NCBI RefSeq assembly: GCF_027531025.1
Contig: NZ_JAPZQX010000006.1
Location: forward strand, 168,473 to 232,472
Source of the DNA: Novosphingobium sp.
GTDB taxonomy: Bacteria; Pseudomonadota; Alphaproteobacteria; Sphingomonadales; Sphingomonadaceae
Length of the DNA stretch: 64,000 bases
Direction of reading: 5' to 3'
A model generated the notes under the pieces. It searched no databases. It was not told the origin of the DNA and saw only the letters and a list, made by a program, of their open reading frames with translations. A program made the position numbers and the translations under genes. Position 1 is the first letter of the stretch, and each line of letters starts with the position of its first letter. Below are positions 42,316-50,327 of this stretch, in pieces.

Positions 42316-42996
42316 ATGGCGGCGATGCACACCATCCAGATGCTGGGGCTGATCGGGGCGGCCTCTTACCTTGCGGCGCGGGGGCTGCAGGGCGTGGCGC
42401 GCGGGGGCGGGCTGGCCTGGCACCGTTATGCGATCCTCGCCCAGCCGCGCGCCGGGCTGCCGGCCATGCCGCGCGGCTATGCGGTGCGGGAACTGGCGGC
42501 GGCGGAGCTGGCGGGCCATCCGGTCGATGCCGCTCCGGCGGTGCAGGCGGAGCGCTTTGCGGCAGGCCTGGCCTGCCTTGGCGTGTTCGATCCGCAGGGG
42601 CGGCTGACCGGCCTCGTCTGGCTGGGGCAGGGCACCTATCTGGAGGACGAGGTGGCGGTGCGCTTTGCCATCCCGCCGCGGTGTTGCTGGGATACCGGGC
42701 TGTGGATCGCGCCCGAACACCGCATGGGCCGCAGCTTTGCCGCGCTATGGGCTGGGGTGGGGCACTGGATGGATGCGCGCGGGCTGAGCCACTCGCTCAG
42801 CCGCGTGGCGGATTACAACCTGCCCGCGCTGGCCGCGCACCGGCGGATGGGCGCGCGGGTGCTGGCGCACCGCAGCTTCCTGAAGGTGGGAGGCTGGCAA
42901 TGGGCCTTCGCGGCCCGGCCCCGGCTGGTGCGGCTCAGCCCCGCCACCCGACCGGCCGAGATCGATCTCGGCCAGTTGGGCGCGGGGCTGGTCTAG
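42316..42996 (+). CDS. GNAT-like acyltransferase-fold protein
   Basis: The 226-residue product includes VWLGQGTYLEDEVAVRFAIP, the core DTGLWIAPEHRMGRSFAALW and SLSRVADYNLPALAAHRRMG. These correspond to the acetyl-CoA-binding beta4-alpha3 and beta5 region of GNAT enzymes, with A-P-E-H-R-M-G-R replacing R/Q-x-x-G-x-G/A. The donor and acceptor are unknown. The ATG has only a weak ribosome site. A second Met four codons later is an alternative. Confidence 0.72.
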   Translation: MAAMHTIQMLGLIGAASYLAARGLQGVARGGGLAWHRYAILAQPRAGLPAMPRGYAVRELAAAELAGHPVDAAPAVQAERFAAGLACLGVFDPQGRLTGLVWLGQGTYLEDEVAVRFAIPPRCCWDTGLWIAPEHRMGRSFAALWAGVGHWMDARGLSHSLSRVADYNLPALAAHRRMGARVLAHRSFLKVGGWQWAFAARPRLVRLSPATRPAEIDLGQLGAGLV

Positions 42997-43017
42997 CAGT
43001 TCAGGCCGGGCAGGAGG

Positions 43018-44148
43018 TCAGGCCGGGTAGGTCAGCGCTTCGAACCGGTCGAGGTGATGGTCGATCGAGCCGAACTGGCCTTCGATCATCGTGCCCCGCT
43101 TGAAGTAGTGGCCGATCGCCAGTTCCATGGTGATGCCGATGCCGCCATGGGTCTGGATCGCGTTCTGGCCCACGAACTTCAGGCTCTTGCCGACCTTCGC
43201 CTTGGCCATCGAGACGGCGGCCTTGCGGGCTTCGGGGGCCTCGTCGAGCTTCAGCGTGCCCATCAGCGCCATCGAGGAAACCTGTTCGGCTTCGACGAAC
43301 ATGTCGCTCATGCGGTGCTGGAGGACCTGGAACTTGCCGATCGGCTGGCCGAACTGCTTGCGCTGCTTGGTGTATTCGACCGTGCTGTTCACCATGGTGC
43401 GGGCAATGCCGCTGGCCTCGGCGCAGACGGCGACAGTGGCTTCGTCGACCACGCGCTCGATCAGGTCGATTCCGCCGGTCAGCAGGGCTTCGCCGGGGAT
43501 CGCCACGTTCTCGAAGTAGACTTCGGAGGCCATGAAGCCATCGACCGTGGGATAGTCGCGCCGGGTGATGCCGGGGCGGTTGGCCTCGATCAGGAATAGC
43601 TCCACCCCGGCGCGGTCACGGCGGCCACCGCCGGTGCGGGCGGTGACGAGCAGGTGGGTGGCCCAGGGGGCGGCATAGACCACGCCCTTGTGGCCATTGA
43701 GCACATAGCCCGCGCCATCGGCCTTGGCCGTGGTGCCGATGTCTGCCAGGTTATAGCGGCCCTGCGGCTCGGCATAGGCGAAGGCGATCACGCAATCGCC
43801 GCTGATGATCGCGGGGATGGTCGCTTCGGCCAGCGCGCCGCCGGCATGCTTCAGCGCGCCGCCGCCGATCACGACGGTCTGCAGCCACGGCTCGATCGCG
43901 ATTACCTTGCCGAACTCTTCCATCATGATCATGTTCTCGATCGCGCCGCCGCCCATGCCGCCGTGCTCTTCGGCGAAGGGCGCACAGGTCAGGCCCAGCT
44001 CGGTGGCGATCGCCTTCCAGATGCCGGGATCGCGCCCTTCAGGGCGAGTCAGCATCTTCTTGCGGCTTTCGATGTCATAAGTATCGGCCAGGAACCGCGC
44101 GAGGGTTTCGCGCAGCATGCCCTGCGTTTCGGTGAAGCTCAGATCCAT
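43018..44148 (-). CDS. Acyl-CoA dehydrogenase, small subunit-like partner
   Basis: The 376-residue product belongs to the ACAD family. It has an N-terminal helical domain (MLRETLARFLADTYDIESRK) and a mid beta domain (GDCVIAFAYAEPQGRYNLAD). The C-terminal region is IQTHGGIGITMELAIGHYFK. It directly follows a second ACAD gene (26 bp). Paired ACADs are often alpha2-beta2 enzymes for bulky steroid-like acyl-CoAs, with one subunit lacking parts of the active site. This is an inference from arrangement. Confidence 0.88.
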   Translation of the reverse strand: MDLSFTETQGMLRETLARFLADTYDIESRKKMLTRPEGRDPGIWKAIATELGLTCAPFAEEHGGMGGGAIENMIMMEEFGKVIAIEPWLQTVVIGGGALKHAGGALAEATIPAIISGDCVIAFAYAEPQGRYNLADIGTTAKADGAGYVLNGHKGVVYAAPWATHLLVTARTGGGRRDRAGVELFLIEANRPGITRRDYPTVDGFMASEVYFENVAIPGEALLTGGIDLIERVVDEATVAVCAEASGIARTMVNSTVEYTKQRKQFGQPIGKFQVLQHRMSDMFVEAEQVSSMALMGTLKLDEAPEARKAAVSMAKAKVGKSLKFVGQNAIQTHGGIGITMELAIGHYFKRGTMIEGQFGSIDHHLDRFEALTYPA

Positions 44149-44174
44149 TTTCTGTTTTCCTTATCGCGCGTTGC

Positions 44175-45368
44175 TTAGAGCCCAAGCACCATCTTGGCGA
44201 TGATGCCGCGCTGGACTTCGTTCGAGCCACCGTAAATCGTAGTCTTGCGTACGTTGAAATAGCTGGGGGCGGTACGGTGCGCCCAGTCGGGACCGATCGG
44301 GTGCTCGTTGTCGCCCTCGCCAAAGCCGCGGAAGTAGGGCGCGCCATAGTGGCCGGCCGCTTCGAGCGCGAGTTCGGTGATCCGCTGCTGGATTTCCGAA
44401 CCCTTGATCTTCAGCACCGAGCTTTCCGGCCCCGGCCCCTTGCCGGCAGCTTCGCCCGCCAGGGTGCGCAGTTCGGTATATTCGAGTGCCGTCAGGTCCA
44501 TTTCCAGTTCGGCCACCTTGCGGCGGAAGAACGGGTTCGCCAGCAGCGCGCGCTCGCCATCCATTTCGGTGGTGGCGATTTCCTTGATCTTCTCGATCCC
44601 GCGCTTCGATCCCGCAACGCCGGCAATCCCGGTGCGCTCGTGGGCGAGGAGGAACTTGGCGCAGGTCCAGCCCTTGTCCTCTTCATAGACGCGGTTTTCG
44701 ATCGGCACGCGCACATTGTCGAGGAACACCTCGTTCACTTCGTGCTCGCCGCCGAGGGTGATGATCGGGCGGACTTCGATGCCCGGCGACTTCATGTCGA
44801 TCAGCAGGAAGCTGATGCCTTCCTGCTGCTTCACGTCGGGATTGGTGCGGACCAGGAAGAAGCCCCAGTCAGCATGCTGGGCCATGGTGGTCCAGGTCTT
44901 CTGGCCGTTGACCACGTAGTGATCGCCATCGCGCTCCGCCTTGGTGCGCAGCGAGGCCAGGTCGGAACCGGCGCCGGGCTCGGAATAGCCCTGGCACCAC
45001 CAGTCCTCGCCCGACAGGATGCGGGGCAGGAACTTGGCCTTCTGCTCGGGCGTGCCGAAGGTGTAGATCACCGGGCCGACCATCGACAGGCCAAAGGGCA
45101 TCAGCCGGATGCAGTCGGCGCGGGCGGTTTCTTCGGAAAAGATGAAGCGCTGGGTCGGGGTCCAGCCGGTGCCGCCGTATTCCACGGGCCAGGCCGGGGC
45201 GACCCAGCCCTTCTTGTGCAGCACGCGGTGCCAGGACAGGAAGTCTTCCTTCGAAAGCTCGTCGCCCTCGTCCTGCTTGCCGCGCAGTTCGGCGGGATAG
45301 TTCTCGGCGATGAAGGTGCGGACCTCGTCGCGGAAGGCCAGGTCCTCGGGGCTGAAATCGATATGCAT
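44175..45368 (-). CDS. Acyl-CoA dehydrogenase
   Basis: The 397-residue product has the ACAD features GYSEPGAGSDLASLRTKAER, YVVNGQKTWTTMAQHADWGF, and a C-terminal IYGGSNEVQRGIIAKMVLGL. I start at ATG 45368, with GAGG upstream. The frame extends upstream as non-coding. It is the first gene of an operon with the ACAD at 43018. Likely substrate is a branched or ring-containing acyl-CoA, given the similarity to FadE-type paired enzymes. Not provable here. Confidence 0.9.
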   Translation of the reverse strand: MHIDFSPEDLAFRDEVRTFIAENYPAELRGKQDEGDELSKEDFLSWHRVLHKKGWVAPAWPVEYGGTGWTPTQRFIFSEETARADCIRLMPFGLSMVGPVIYTFGTPEQKAKFLPRILSGEDWWCQGYSEPGAGSDLASLRTKAERDGDHYVVNGQKTWTTMAQHADWGFFLVRTNPDVKQQEGISFLLIDMKSPGIEVRPIITLGGEHEVNEVFLDNVRVPIENRVYEEDKGWTCAKFLLAHERTGIAGVAGSKRGIEKIKEIATTEMDGERALLANPFFRRKVAELEMDLTALEYTELRTLAGEAAGKGPGPESSVLKIKGSEIQQRITELALEAAGHYGAPYFRGFGEGDNEHPIGPDWAHRTAPSYFNVRKTTIYGGSNEVQRGIIAKMVLGL

Positions 45369-45576
45369 GGGCCTCATCCTCAATTGTGCTCTTGCCCGCA
45401 GTTTGGCGCGGTTTTGCGCGGGGGGCAAGGATCGGTTGCAGGCCAGGACCAAAGTCCGGGGCGGGGCGGGCCGGTTGTCGTTACGGCAAGCTGGCCTTGG
45501 CCGGATCGCGGCGCGGTTGGCAGGGGGCGGCGCAATTGTTAGCAAGGTGCCCTTACCGCCACCGGAGGTGCCAATC

Positions 45577-46104
45577 ATGCGCCGAATCGCCCTTACGCTC
45601 GCCCCCTTCCTGCTGCTCGCCGCCTGCGGCCAGGAACCCGCCAAGCAGGACCCGAACGCGGCTGCCGCCGCTGCCGCCGCCAATGCCGCCCAGCCCCAGC
45701 CGGGCCTTTACCGGGTGACGATGAAGGTCAACGACATCAGCTTTCCCGGCATGACCGGGCCCATGGCCCAGCAGGCCAAGACGATGTTCGGCGATACCGG
45801 CCATGTCAGCGAGTTCTGCCTGACCCCGGATGAGGCGAAGCGCGGCCGCGAGGAATTCTTCAAGCGCACCGCCGAGGGCGATTGCAAGTACGAGACGTTC
45901 AGCGCCACCGGCGGCTCGGTCGCAGCGGTGATGGTCTGCCAGACCGGCCAGGGCATGACCGCCCGCAGCGAGATGAAAGGCACTTTCAGCACCACCCGCT
46001 CCGACCTCTCGCTCAAGACGCAAAGCCAGATGCCCGGCGCACCCGGCGGCGGCATGACGATGGACGCGCAGATCGCGTCCGAACGGATCGGAGACTGCCC
46101 TTGA
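45577..46104 (+). CDS. DUF3617-type lipoprotein
   Basis: The 175-residue product has a lipoprotein signal peptide (TLAPFLLLAACGQ) and an Ala/Asn-rich spacer. A DUF3617-like domain follows with VTMKVNDISFPGMTGPMAQQ, a C-x-x-x-D pair (FCLTPDEAKRGREEFF) and GDCKYETFSATGGSVAAVMV. Start ATG 45577 has a GGAGG upstream. Function unknown. It is coupled to the dimethylarginine-hydrolase-like gene at 46101 by an overlapping TTG/TGA. Confidence 0.8.
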   Translation: MRRIALTLAPFLLLAACGQEPAKQDPNAAAAAAAANAAQPQPGLYRVTMKVNDISFPGMTGPMAQQAKTMFGDTGHVSEFCLTPDEAKRGREEFFKRTAEGDCKYETFSATGGSVAAVMVCQTGQGMTARSEMKGTFSTTRSDLSLKTQSQMPGAPGGGMTMDAQIASERIGDCP

Positions 46105-46889
46105 GCCACCCCTTCCGGTTTGACCGCGCCATTTCGCGCCGCCCCGGCGCCTCGGTGGTCAAGGGCCTGCGCGCGGGGGGTGGGCCCGATCCCTCACTCG
46201 AGGGCGTGCTGGCCGAACATGCCGCCTATGTCGCCGCGCTGGAGGCGGCTGGCCTTGTCGTGACCCTGCTCGATCCGCTGGAAGAGTTCCCCGACGCGAT
46301 CTTTGTCGAGGATCCGGCGCTGGTCTTTCCGGACTGCGCGGTGCTGCTCAACCCCGGCACGGAGAGCCGCGCGGGCGAGGGGGCCTTCCTGCGCCCCAAG
46401 CTCGAAGCGATGTTCGAGCGCGTGCTGACCCTGCCCGAAGGCCATGCCGATGGCGGCGATGTGCTGGCGATGGTCGATGCCGTCTATATCGGCCTCTCCG
46501 CCCGGACCGACCGCGCGGGTGCCGAGGCGCTGGCCCGCCTCCTCGAAAGTACCGGCCGCCGCGCCGTGGTGGCGCAGACGCCGGCGTCGGTCCTGCACCT
46601 CAAGACCGCCAGCTCGATCGTCGACGAGGAAACCATCCTCGCCACCCGCGATCTTGCCGCCAGCGGCGTCTATGCCGGCTACCGCGTGCTGGAAATCCCG
46701 GACGGGGAAGAGGCCGGCGCCAACGTGCTGCGCGTCAACGACACGATCCTCGCCGGCAGCCGCTTCCCGCGCATCCTGGACCTGCTGGATGGGCATGGGG
46801 CCAGGGTGGTCTGTCTGGAAAACAGCGAGATCGAGAAGATCGATGCGGGGTTTACGTGTATGTCGCTGCGGTGGTTGGTGGGTGGGTGA
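46101..46889 (+). CDS. Dimethylargininase (DDAH)-family amidinohydrolase
   Basis: The 262-residue product has the amidinotransferase fold with FVEDPALVFPDCAVLLNPG, EGHADGGDVLAMVDAVYIGL and LHLKTASSIVDEETILAT. The C-terminal nucleophile Cys is in GFTCMSLRWL. Such enzymes hydrolyse N-methylarginines to citrulline and methylamines. The TTG at 46101 overlaps the DUF3617 stop and gives the family N-terminus (FDRAISRRPGASVVKGLR). Other family members hydrolyse arginine, so exact substrate is open. Confidence 0.82.
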   Translation: MSHPFRFDRAISRRPGASVVKGLRAGGGPDPSLEGVLAEHAAYVAALEAAGLVVTLLDPLEEFPDAIFVEDPALVFPDCAVLLNPGTESRAGEGAFLRPKLEAMFERVLTLPEGHADGGDVLAMVDAVYIGLSARTDRAGAEALARLLESTGRRAVVAQTPASVLHLKTASSIVDEETILATRDLAASGVYAGYRVLEIPDGEEAGANVLRVNDTILAGSRFPRILDLLDGHGARVVCLENSEIEKIDAGFTCMSLRWLVGG

Positions 46890-47145
46890 GCTGGGCGATG
46901 ATGAGAGGTGTTGGGGGTTTTTCAACTGTCACCGCAACTCTTGGAGTTCAAGTAACCTTGCATGGGGGGGTGAAGGGGCCTTCCATTCGATTGGCATTCA
47001 CAAATGCAATTGCTGTCCCCAACGCGCCTTTGAATTCACTGTGTTCATCGCAATGTGCTTGTTAGGATCCAAACCCAATCAGCCTCTTGAAAATCTGCGC
47101 GCGCATTGATTCAGGGAGTCTCCGCTGAGGCAGGAGGTTCTGAAA
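46890..47145. other. Low-GC spacer between the DDAH-like gene and the IS transposase
   Basis: About 256 bases, clearly poorer in GC than the rest of the window, with the sequence around 46920-47090 rich in AT words. No credible gene is present. It probably contains the left end of the insertion sequence and possible leftover foreign DNA. Confidence 0.45.
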
Positions 47146-47592
47146 ATGTCGCGTTTGTTGTTCTGGTTGTCGGATGAAGCGTGGGCTGTGATCGAGCCGC
47201 ACTTACCGAAGAACCAGCCTCGAGCGCGACGTGTCGATGATCGCAGGGTAATCTCGGGCATCATTCACATGCTCAAGTGCGGCGGCCGCTGGGCGGATTG
47301 TCCTTCAGAATACGGCCCTTCGACGACGGTCTATAATCGCTGGAACCGTTGGAGCCGCCGGGGCATCTGGACGCGCATCCTGGCGGCGCTGACGGAGGAA
47401 GGCTGGATTGCGGAGACCGGCCAGATCGACAGCAGCTACATCAAGGCCCACCGCTCTGCCGGTGGCGCAAAAGGGGGCGCGGGCCAATGCCATTGGCATC
47501 TCGCGTGGGGGCCGGACGACGAAGATCCACGCGCTTGTCGATGTCCTCGGGCGACCACTCCGCCTCATCCTGACGCCGGGCAACACATCTGA
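47146..47592 (+). CDS. IS5-family transposase, first reading frame (orfA)
   Basis: The 148-residue frame begins MSRLLFWLSDEAWAVIEPHL and contains RRVISGIIHMLKCGGRWADC. It then has the first catalytic Asp of the DDE triad (GQIDSSYIKAHR). Similarity to the transposase continues only to about residue 112 (GGAKGG), and from there the protein runs into unrelated sequence. The remainder is in another frame (47408). It is typical of the IS427 subgroup, which uses two frames. Confidence 0.85.
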   Translation: MSRLLFWLSDEAWAVIEPHLPKNQPRARRVDDRRVISGIIHMLKCGGRWADCPSEYGPSTTVYNRWNRWSRRGIWTRILAALTEEGWIAETGQIDSSYIKAHRSAGGAKGGAGQCHWHLAWGPDDEDPRACRCPRATTPPHPDAGQHI

Positions 47593-47902
47593 CGTGAAGG
47601 GCGCAGACCTACTGATCGGTGAAACTATCGGCATGAAGCGGGTGATCGCCGACCGTGGCTACGACGCGAACCGCATCAGGGCCGCCTTGCGAGAGCAGGG
47701 CACGATCCCGGTGATCCCCGGACGGCGCAACCGCAAGCGCCCGATCCAGTATGACGAACGCCGCTACAAGGACCGCTGGCGGGTCGAGGCCATGTTCTGC
47801 CGCCTCAACGACTTCCGCCGCATCGCTACCCGCTACGATAAGCTCGCCCGCAACTTCCTATCCGCCGTAAGCCTCGCCGCTGCCGTCGCCTTCTGGCTCT
47901 GA
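47408..47902 (+). CDS. IS5-family transposase, second reading frame (orfB)
   Basis: The 164-residue frame has ANAIGISRGGRTTKIHALVD, the second catalytic Asp (VIADRGYDANRIRAAL), and the DDE Glu (KDRWRVEAMFCRLNDFRRIA). The first part of the frame before about 47470 is a shadow of orfA. A +1 (or -2) frameshift near the A4G5 tract at 47469-47477 would join it with orfA into one catalytic protein of about 250 residues. All three catalytic residues are intact. Confidence 0.82.
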   Translation: MRRPARSTAATSRPTALPVAQKGARANAIGISRGGRTTKIHALVDVLGRPLRLILTPGNTSDVKGADLLIGETIGMKRVIADRGYDANRIRAALREQGTIPVIPGRRNRKRPIQYDERRYKDRWRVEAMFCRLNDFRRIATRYDKLARNFLSAVSLAAAVAFWL

Positions 47903-48121
47903 ACGAGGCTGGAACCTAGGCCCAGGGCGGGCGCGTCGGCGCGCTGGTAATGAGCATTTTTGACGATTTTTCGGACCGCAAGGACTTGCGAACGCGGCCA
48001 TGCCACCCAAATTTCCGCGATAGATCCGAAAATGGCAGCGACTGGCACTGGCTATTTTCGGTCAATACGGTATTTGGTCTATGTCTCCGCACTGGTTTGG
48101 GGGCCGATTGGGGCAGGTACA

Positions 48122-48736
48122 ATGCGTTTCGGTGAACTTGAAGCACCTCTGCCTGCGCTGATCGAACTCAGCACCATGGCCATGTGCGTTACCAATCCGC
48201 GCCTGCATGATAACCCCGTGGTCGCCTGCAACCAGGCCTTCACCGACCTTACCGGCTATCGGATCGAGGATATCATCGGGCAGAACTGCCGGTTCCTCTC
48301 GCGCGCCGATCCGCATCCCGAAATCGCGAAGAAGATCGGGATCTCGGTGCGGGAAAAGCGCGGTGTGCTGTTCGAGGTGGTCAATTACAAGAAGGACGGT
48401 ACCCCGTTCCGCAACGCGGTGATGGTCGCGCCGATGTTTGACGAGAATGGTGAGGTCAGCTTTTTCCTCGGCTCGCAGGTCGAAGTGCATGAGCCGCGGC
48501 TCGATAGCGTGCTCAGCGAACGCAAGCAGGCCGCGCAGCAGCGGCTCGAAGGCCTGACCCCGCGTCAGCGCGAAATCCTGGAGCTGATGGCAGCGGGTCA
48601 GCTCAACAAGCAGATCGCCTTCGCGCTCGACCTGTCGGAAAAGACCGTGAAGATGCACCGGGCCTTGTTGCTCCAGCGGTTGGGTGTGGCCACATCCGCC
48701 GATGCCGTGCGGCTGGCGGTCGAGGCGGGGTTCTAG
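48122..48736 (+). CDS. LOV-HTH blue-light-responsive transcription regulator (EL222-like)
   Basis: The 204-residue product has an N-terminal LOV/PAS domain with NQAFTDLTGYRIEDIIGQNC. The flavin-reactive Cys is in GQNCRFLS (Cys56), followed by YKKDGTPFRNAVMVAPMFDE and FFLGSQVEVHE. A LuxR-type DNA-binding domain follows (LTPRQREILELMAAGQLNKQ, then SEKTVKMHRALLLQRLGV). Order, length and even local wording follow EL222 of Erythrobacter litoralis, where light-made Cys-flavin adduct frees the HTH to dimerise and bind DNA. ATG 48122 is used. The target genes are not known. Confidence 0.9.
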   Translation: MRFGELEAPLPALIELSTMAMCVTNPRLHDNPVVACNQAFTDLTGYRIEDIIGQNCRFLSRADPHPEIAKKIGISVREKRGVLFEVVNYKKDGTPFRNAVMVAPMFDENGEVSFFLGSQVEVHEPRLDSVLSERKQAAQQRLEGLTPRQREILELMAAGQLNKQIAFALDLSEKTVKMHRALLLQRLGVATSADAVRLAVEAGF

Positions 48737-48889
48737 CCTCAGAACCCTGTCACAAGTGCTGCGGGCTAAAGTCCGTATGGCCCAGGCCCCTGTTTGAGGG
48801 CATTTTTTCTCACGAGACAGCAAAGGCGTCTCCGCCTTGTTCCGGTGGCCTCCCAACCACCCCCTCCCAAGGGCTATCGGAGCAAGCGA

Positions 48890-48938
48890 GGAAGCAGGCC
48901 CGGACACTGGTCCCGCCGACCGTACCGGGCCTGCTTCC
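48890..48938. terminator. Bidirectional stem-loop between convergent genes
   Basis: GGAAGCAGGCCCGG (48890-48903) and CCGGGCCTGCTTCC (48925-48938) are perfect 14-bp inverted repeats with a 21-base loop, placed between the convergent LOV-HTH and extensin-like genes. It lacks a long T-run, so termination may be weak or Rho-assisted. Confidence 0.55.
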
Positions 48939-48952
48939 CCTCCCTTTCCCGA

Positions 48953-49615
48953 TCAGCGGCAGAATCCGCTTCCCGACAGTTCGACGTGGAAATGGTCGCG
49001 GTGTGCCAGGTTGTATTCCGGGCCCAGCACCGTGCCGAACCGCTTGCAGGCACTCTGGTGCACCACGGCCAGGAAGCGGCGCTCGGCAGAAGTGCCGCCC
49101 TGCCAGTGTTCGCGCACCCCGATCCGGCGCCCGTCTGCCAGGATGAAGGCGGCGACGTCAATTGCGCTGGCGGTGGCATGAGCGCTGCGCCGCTCGCTGC
49201 CGGCCACGTTGCGGCAGGAATAGCTGCCCATGGTCTCGATCCGCACCAGCGGACTGCCCAGGATCTGCCGGGCCGCCCGGTCGACGCCGAACCGCGCCCA
49301 GCCGGCCAACGTGTCGGCCAGCGGGCAGGTGACCGGGCCAAGGTTACTGAGTTGCACGTGCGCATCGTCGCTGCGCAAGCTGGTCAGGCGCACCGTCCCG
49401 ATGGTCGAGCAGCCCGCGCCGAAATACTGGTCGGGCAGGGGGGTAAAGCTGGCGCGGGTAAAGCTCAGCTCGGCCAGGCACTGGCGCGTTTCGGGGCGGG
49501 GCGTGAACGCCGCACTGACCGGAAGGCTGATCGCGGCGCGCTTGGGCGCCTGCGGAATCTCGAGGCAGGCGGAGAGCAGGGCCAGTGCGGGCAGCAGGGC
49601 AAGGGCTTTGCGCAT
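48953..49615 (-). CDS. Extensin-like C-terminal domain lipoprotein
   Basis: The 220-residue product has a lipobox signal (LALLPALALLSACLE). The domain has a C-x-x-E-L start (RQCLAELSFTRASFTPLPDQ), GVDRAARQILGSPLVRIETM, and a catalytic-looking H in SAHATASAIDVAAF. It ends HRDHFHVELSGSGFCR. This set is found in the bacterial 'extensin' family related to peptidoglycan DD-peptidases. H-x-x-x-x-x-x-D and H-x-H hint at zinc binding. Function is unproven. Confidence 0.82.
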   Translation of the reverse strand: MRKALALLPALALLSACLEIPQAPKRAAISLPVSAAFTPRPETRQCLAELSFTRASFTPLPDQYFGAGCSTIGTVRLTSLRSDDAHVQLSNLGPVTCPLADTLAGWARFGVDRAARQILGSPLVRIETMGSYSCRNVAGSERRSAHATASAIDVAAFILADGRRIGVREHWQGGTSAERRFLAVVHQSACKRFGTVLGPEYNLAHRDHFHVELSGSGFCR

Positions 49616-49728
49616 GATCGCCCTTATCGCCCGATTATGGTTAAGGATTCCTAACCCGCACCGAGTCCGTGGCGCTTCGCGTGTACTGGGGCTTGCCAGC
49701 GAGCGGGCGGGCGGCTATCGCGCAATTA

Positions 49729-50325
49729 ATGCGAACGATTATCAATAGCGCCAGATTCGTTTGGGTGATCTTAGCCCTGCCGGCGCTGTTCCAGCTGCAC
49801 GGCTGGTGGACCGGCGCGATCGACACGATGGACATGCTGCACCCCACGGGTGAAACCAGCGCGCGCCTGATGATCGCGGCCATGCTGATCGGACCGCTGG
49901 CCGGTGTGCTTGGCCCCCGGCGCTGGCTGCTGTGGCTTCTGGCGCGGCGTCGCGCGCTGGGCGTGGCGGCCTTTGCCTATGCCGTGCTGCACCTGGTGTT
50001 CTATGTAATCGACATGGGCAGCCTCGACGCGATTCTGGGTGAGTTGCCGATCGCCTCGATCTGGACCGGCTGGCTGGCCCTTGCGCTGATGCTGCCAATG
50101 GCGCTGACGAGCAACCAGCGATCGATGCAGTGGCTGCGCGCCGCATGGAAGCGGGTGCAGCAGCTGGCCTATCCGGCCGCCGTGCTGACCTTGATGCACT
50201 GGTGGTGGGTGCATGATGGCGCTGATGCCGCTGTTGCCCACTTTGCCCCGCTTGCCTTCCTCTGGCTGGTGCTGGCCCTGCGCCGGCTGCGGCCGAACCG
50301 TCCTTTCCCCCAAGCAGGAGTTTGA
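49729..50325 (+). CDS. msrQ: MsrQ-like haem-binding inner membrane protein
   Basis: The product of about 198 residues has five to six membrane helices and matches MsrQ, the haem b electron donor to the methionine sulfoxide reductase MsrP. Examples are HPTGETSARLMIAAMLIGPL, LGVAAFAYAVLHLVFYVIDM and MALTSNQRSMQWL with LAYPAAVLTLMHWWWVHDGA. His residues match the haem ligands. The ATG at 49729 starts MRTIINSARFVWV. An upstream GTG at 49669 is possible. The partner msrP gene is not in this window. Confidence 0.78.
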   Translation: MRTIINSARFVWVILALPALFQLHGWWTGAIDTMDMLHPTGETSARLMIAAMLIGPLAGVLGPRRWLLWLLARRRALGVAAFAYAVLHLVFYVIDMGSLDAILGELPIASIWTGWLALALMLPMALTSNQRSMQWLRAAWKRVQQLAYPAAVLTLMHWWWVHDGADAAVAHFAPLAFLWLVLALRRLRPNRPFPQAGV

Positions 50326-50327
50326 TC

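Larger units (their letters stand above)
47100..47930 (+). mobile_element. IS5-family (IS427-like) insertion sequence, ends approximate
   Basis: The two overlapping transposase frames plus flanks make an element of about 0.8 kb, the size of IS427-group elements. I could not align convincing terminal inverted repeats by eye, so the ends are estimated. It lies between a DDAH-like gene and the LOV-HTH gene without interrupting either. Confidence 0.6.

Noticed and set aside
47100..47930. Terminal inverted repeats and target duplication of the IS5-family element
   Set aside because: I compared the flanks by eye and found only weak, gapped similarity. I therefore give approximate ends only.
49669..49728. 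GTG start at 49669 for the MsrQ-like gene
   Set aside because: It gives a family-unlike 20-residue extension and has no ribosome site. The ATG at 49729 fits the family start better, although it too lacks a clear ribosome site.
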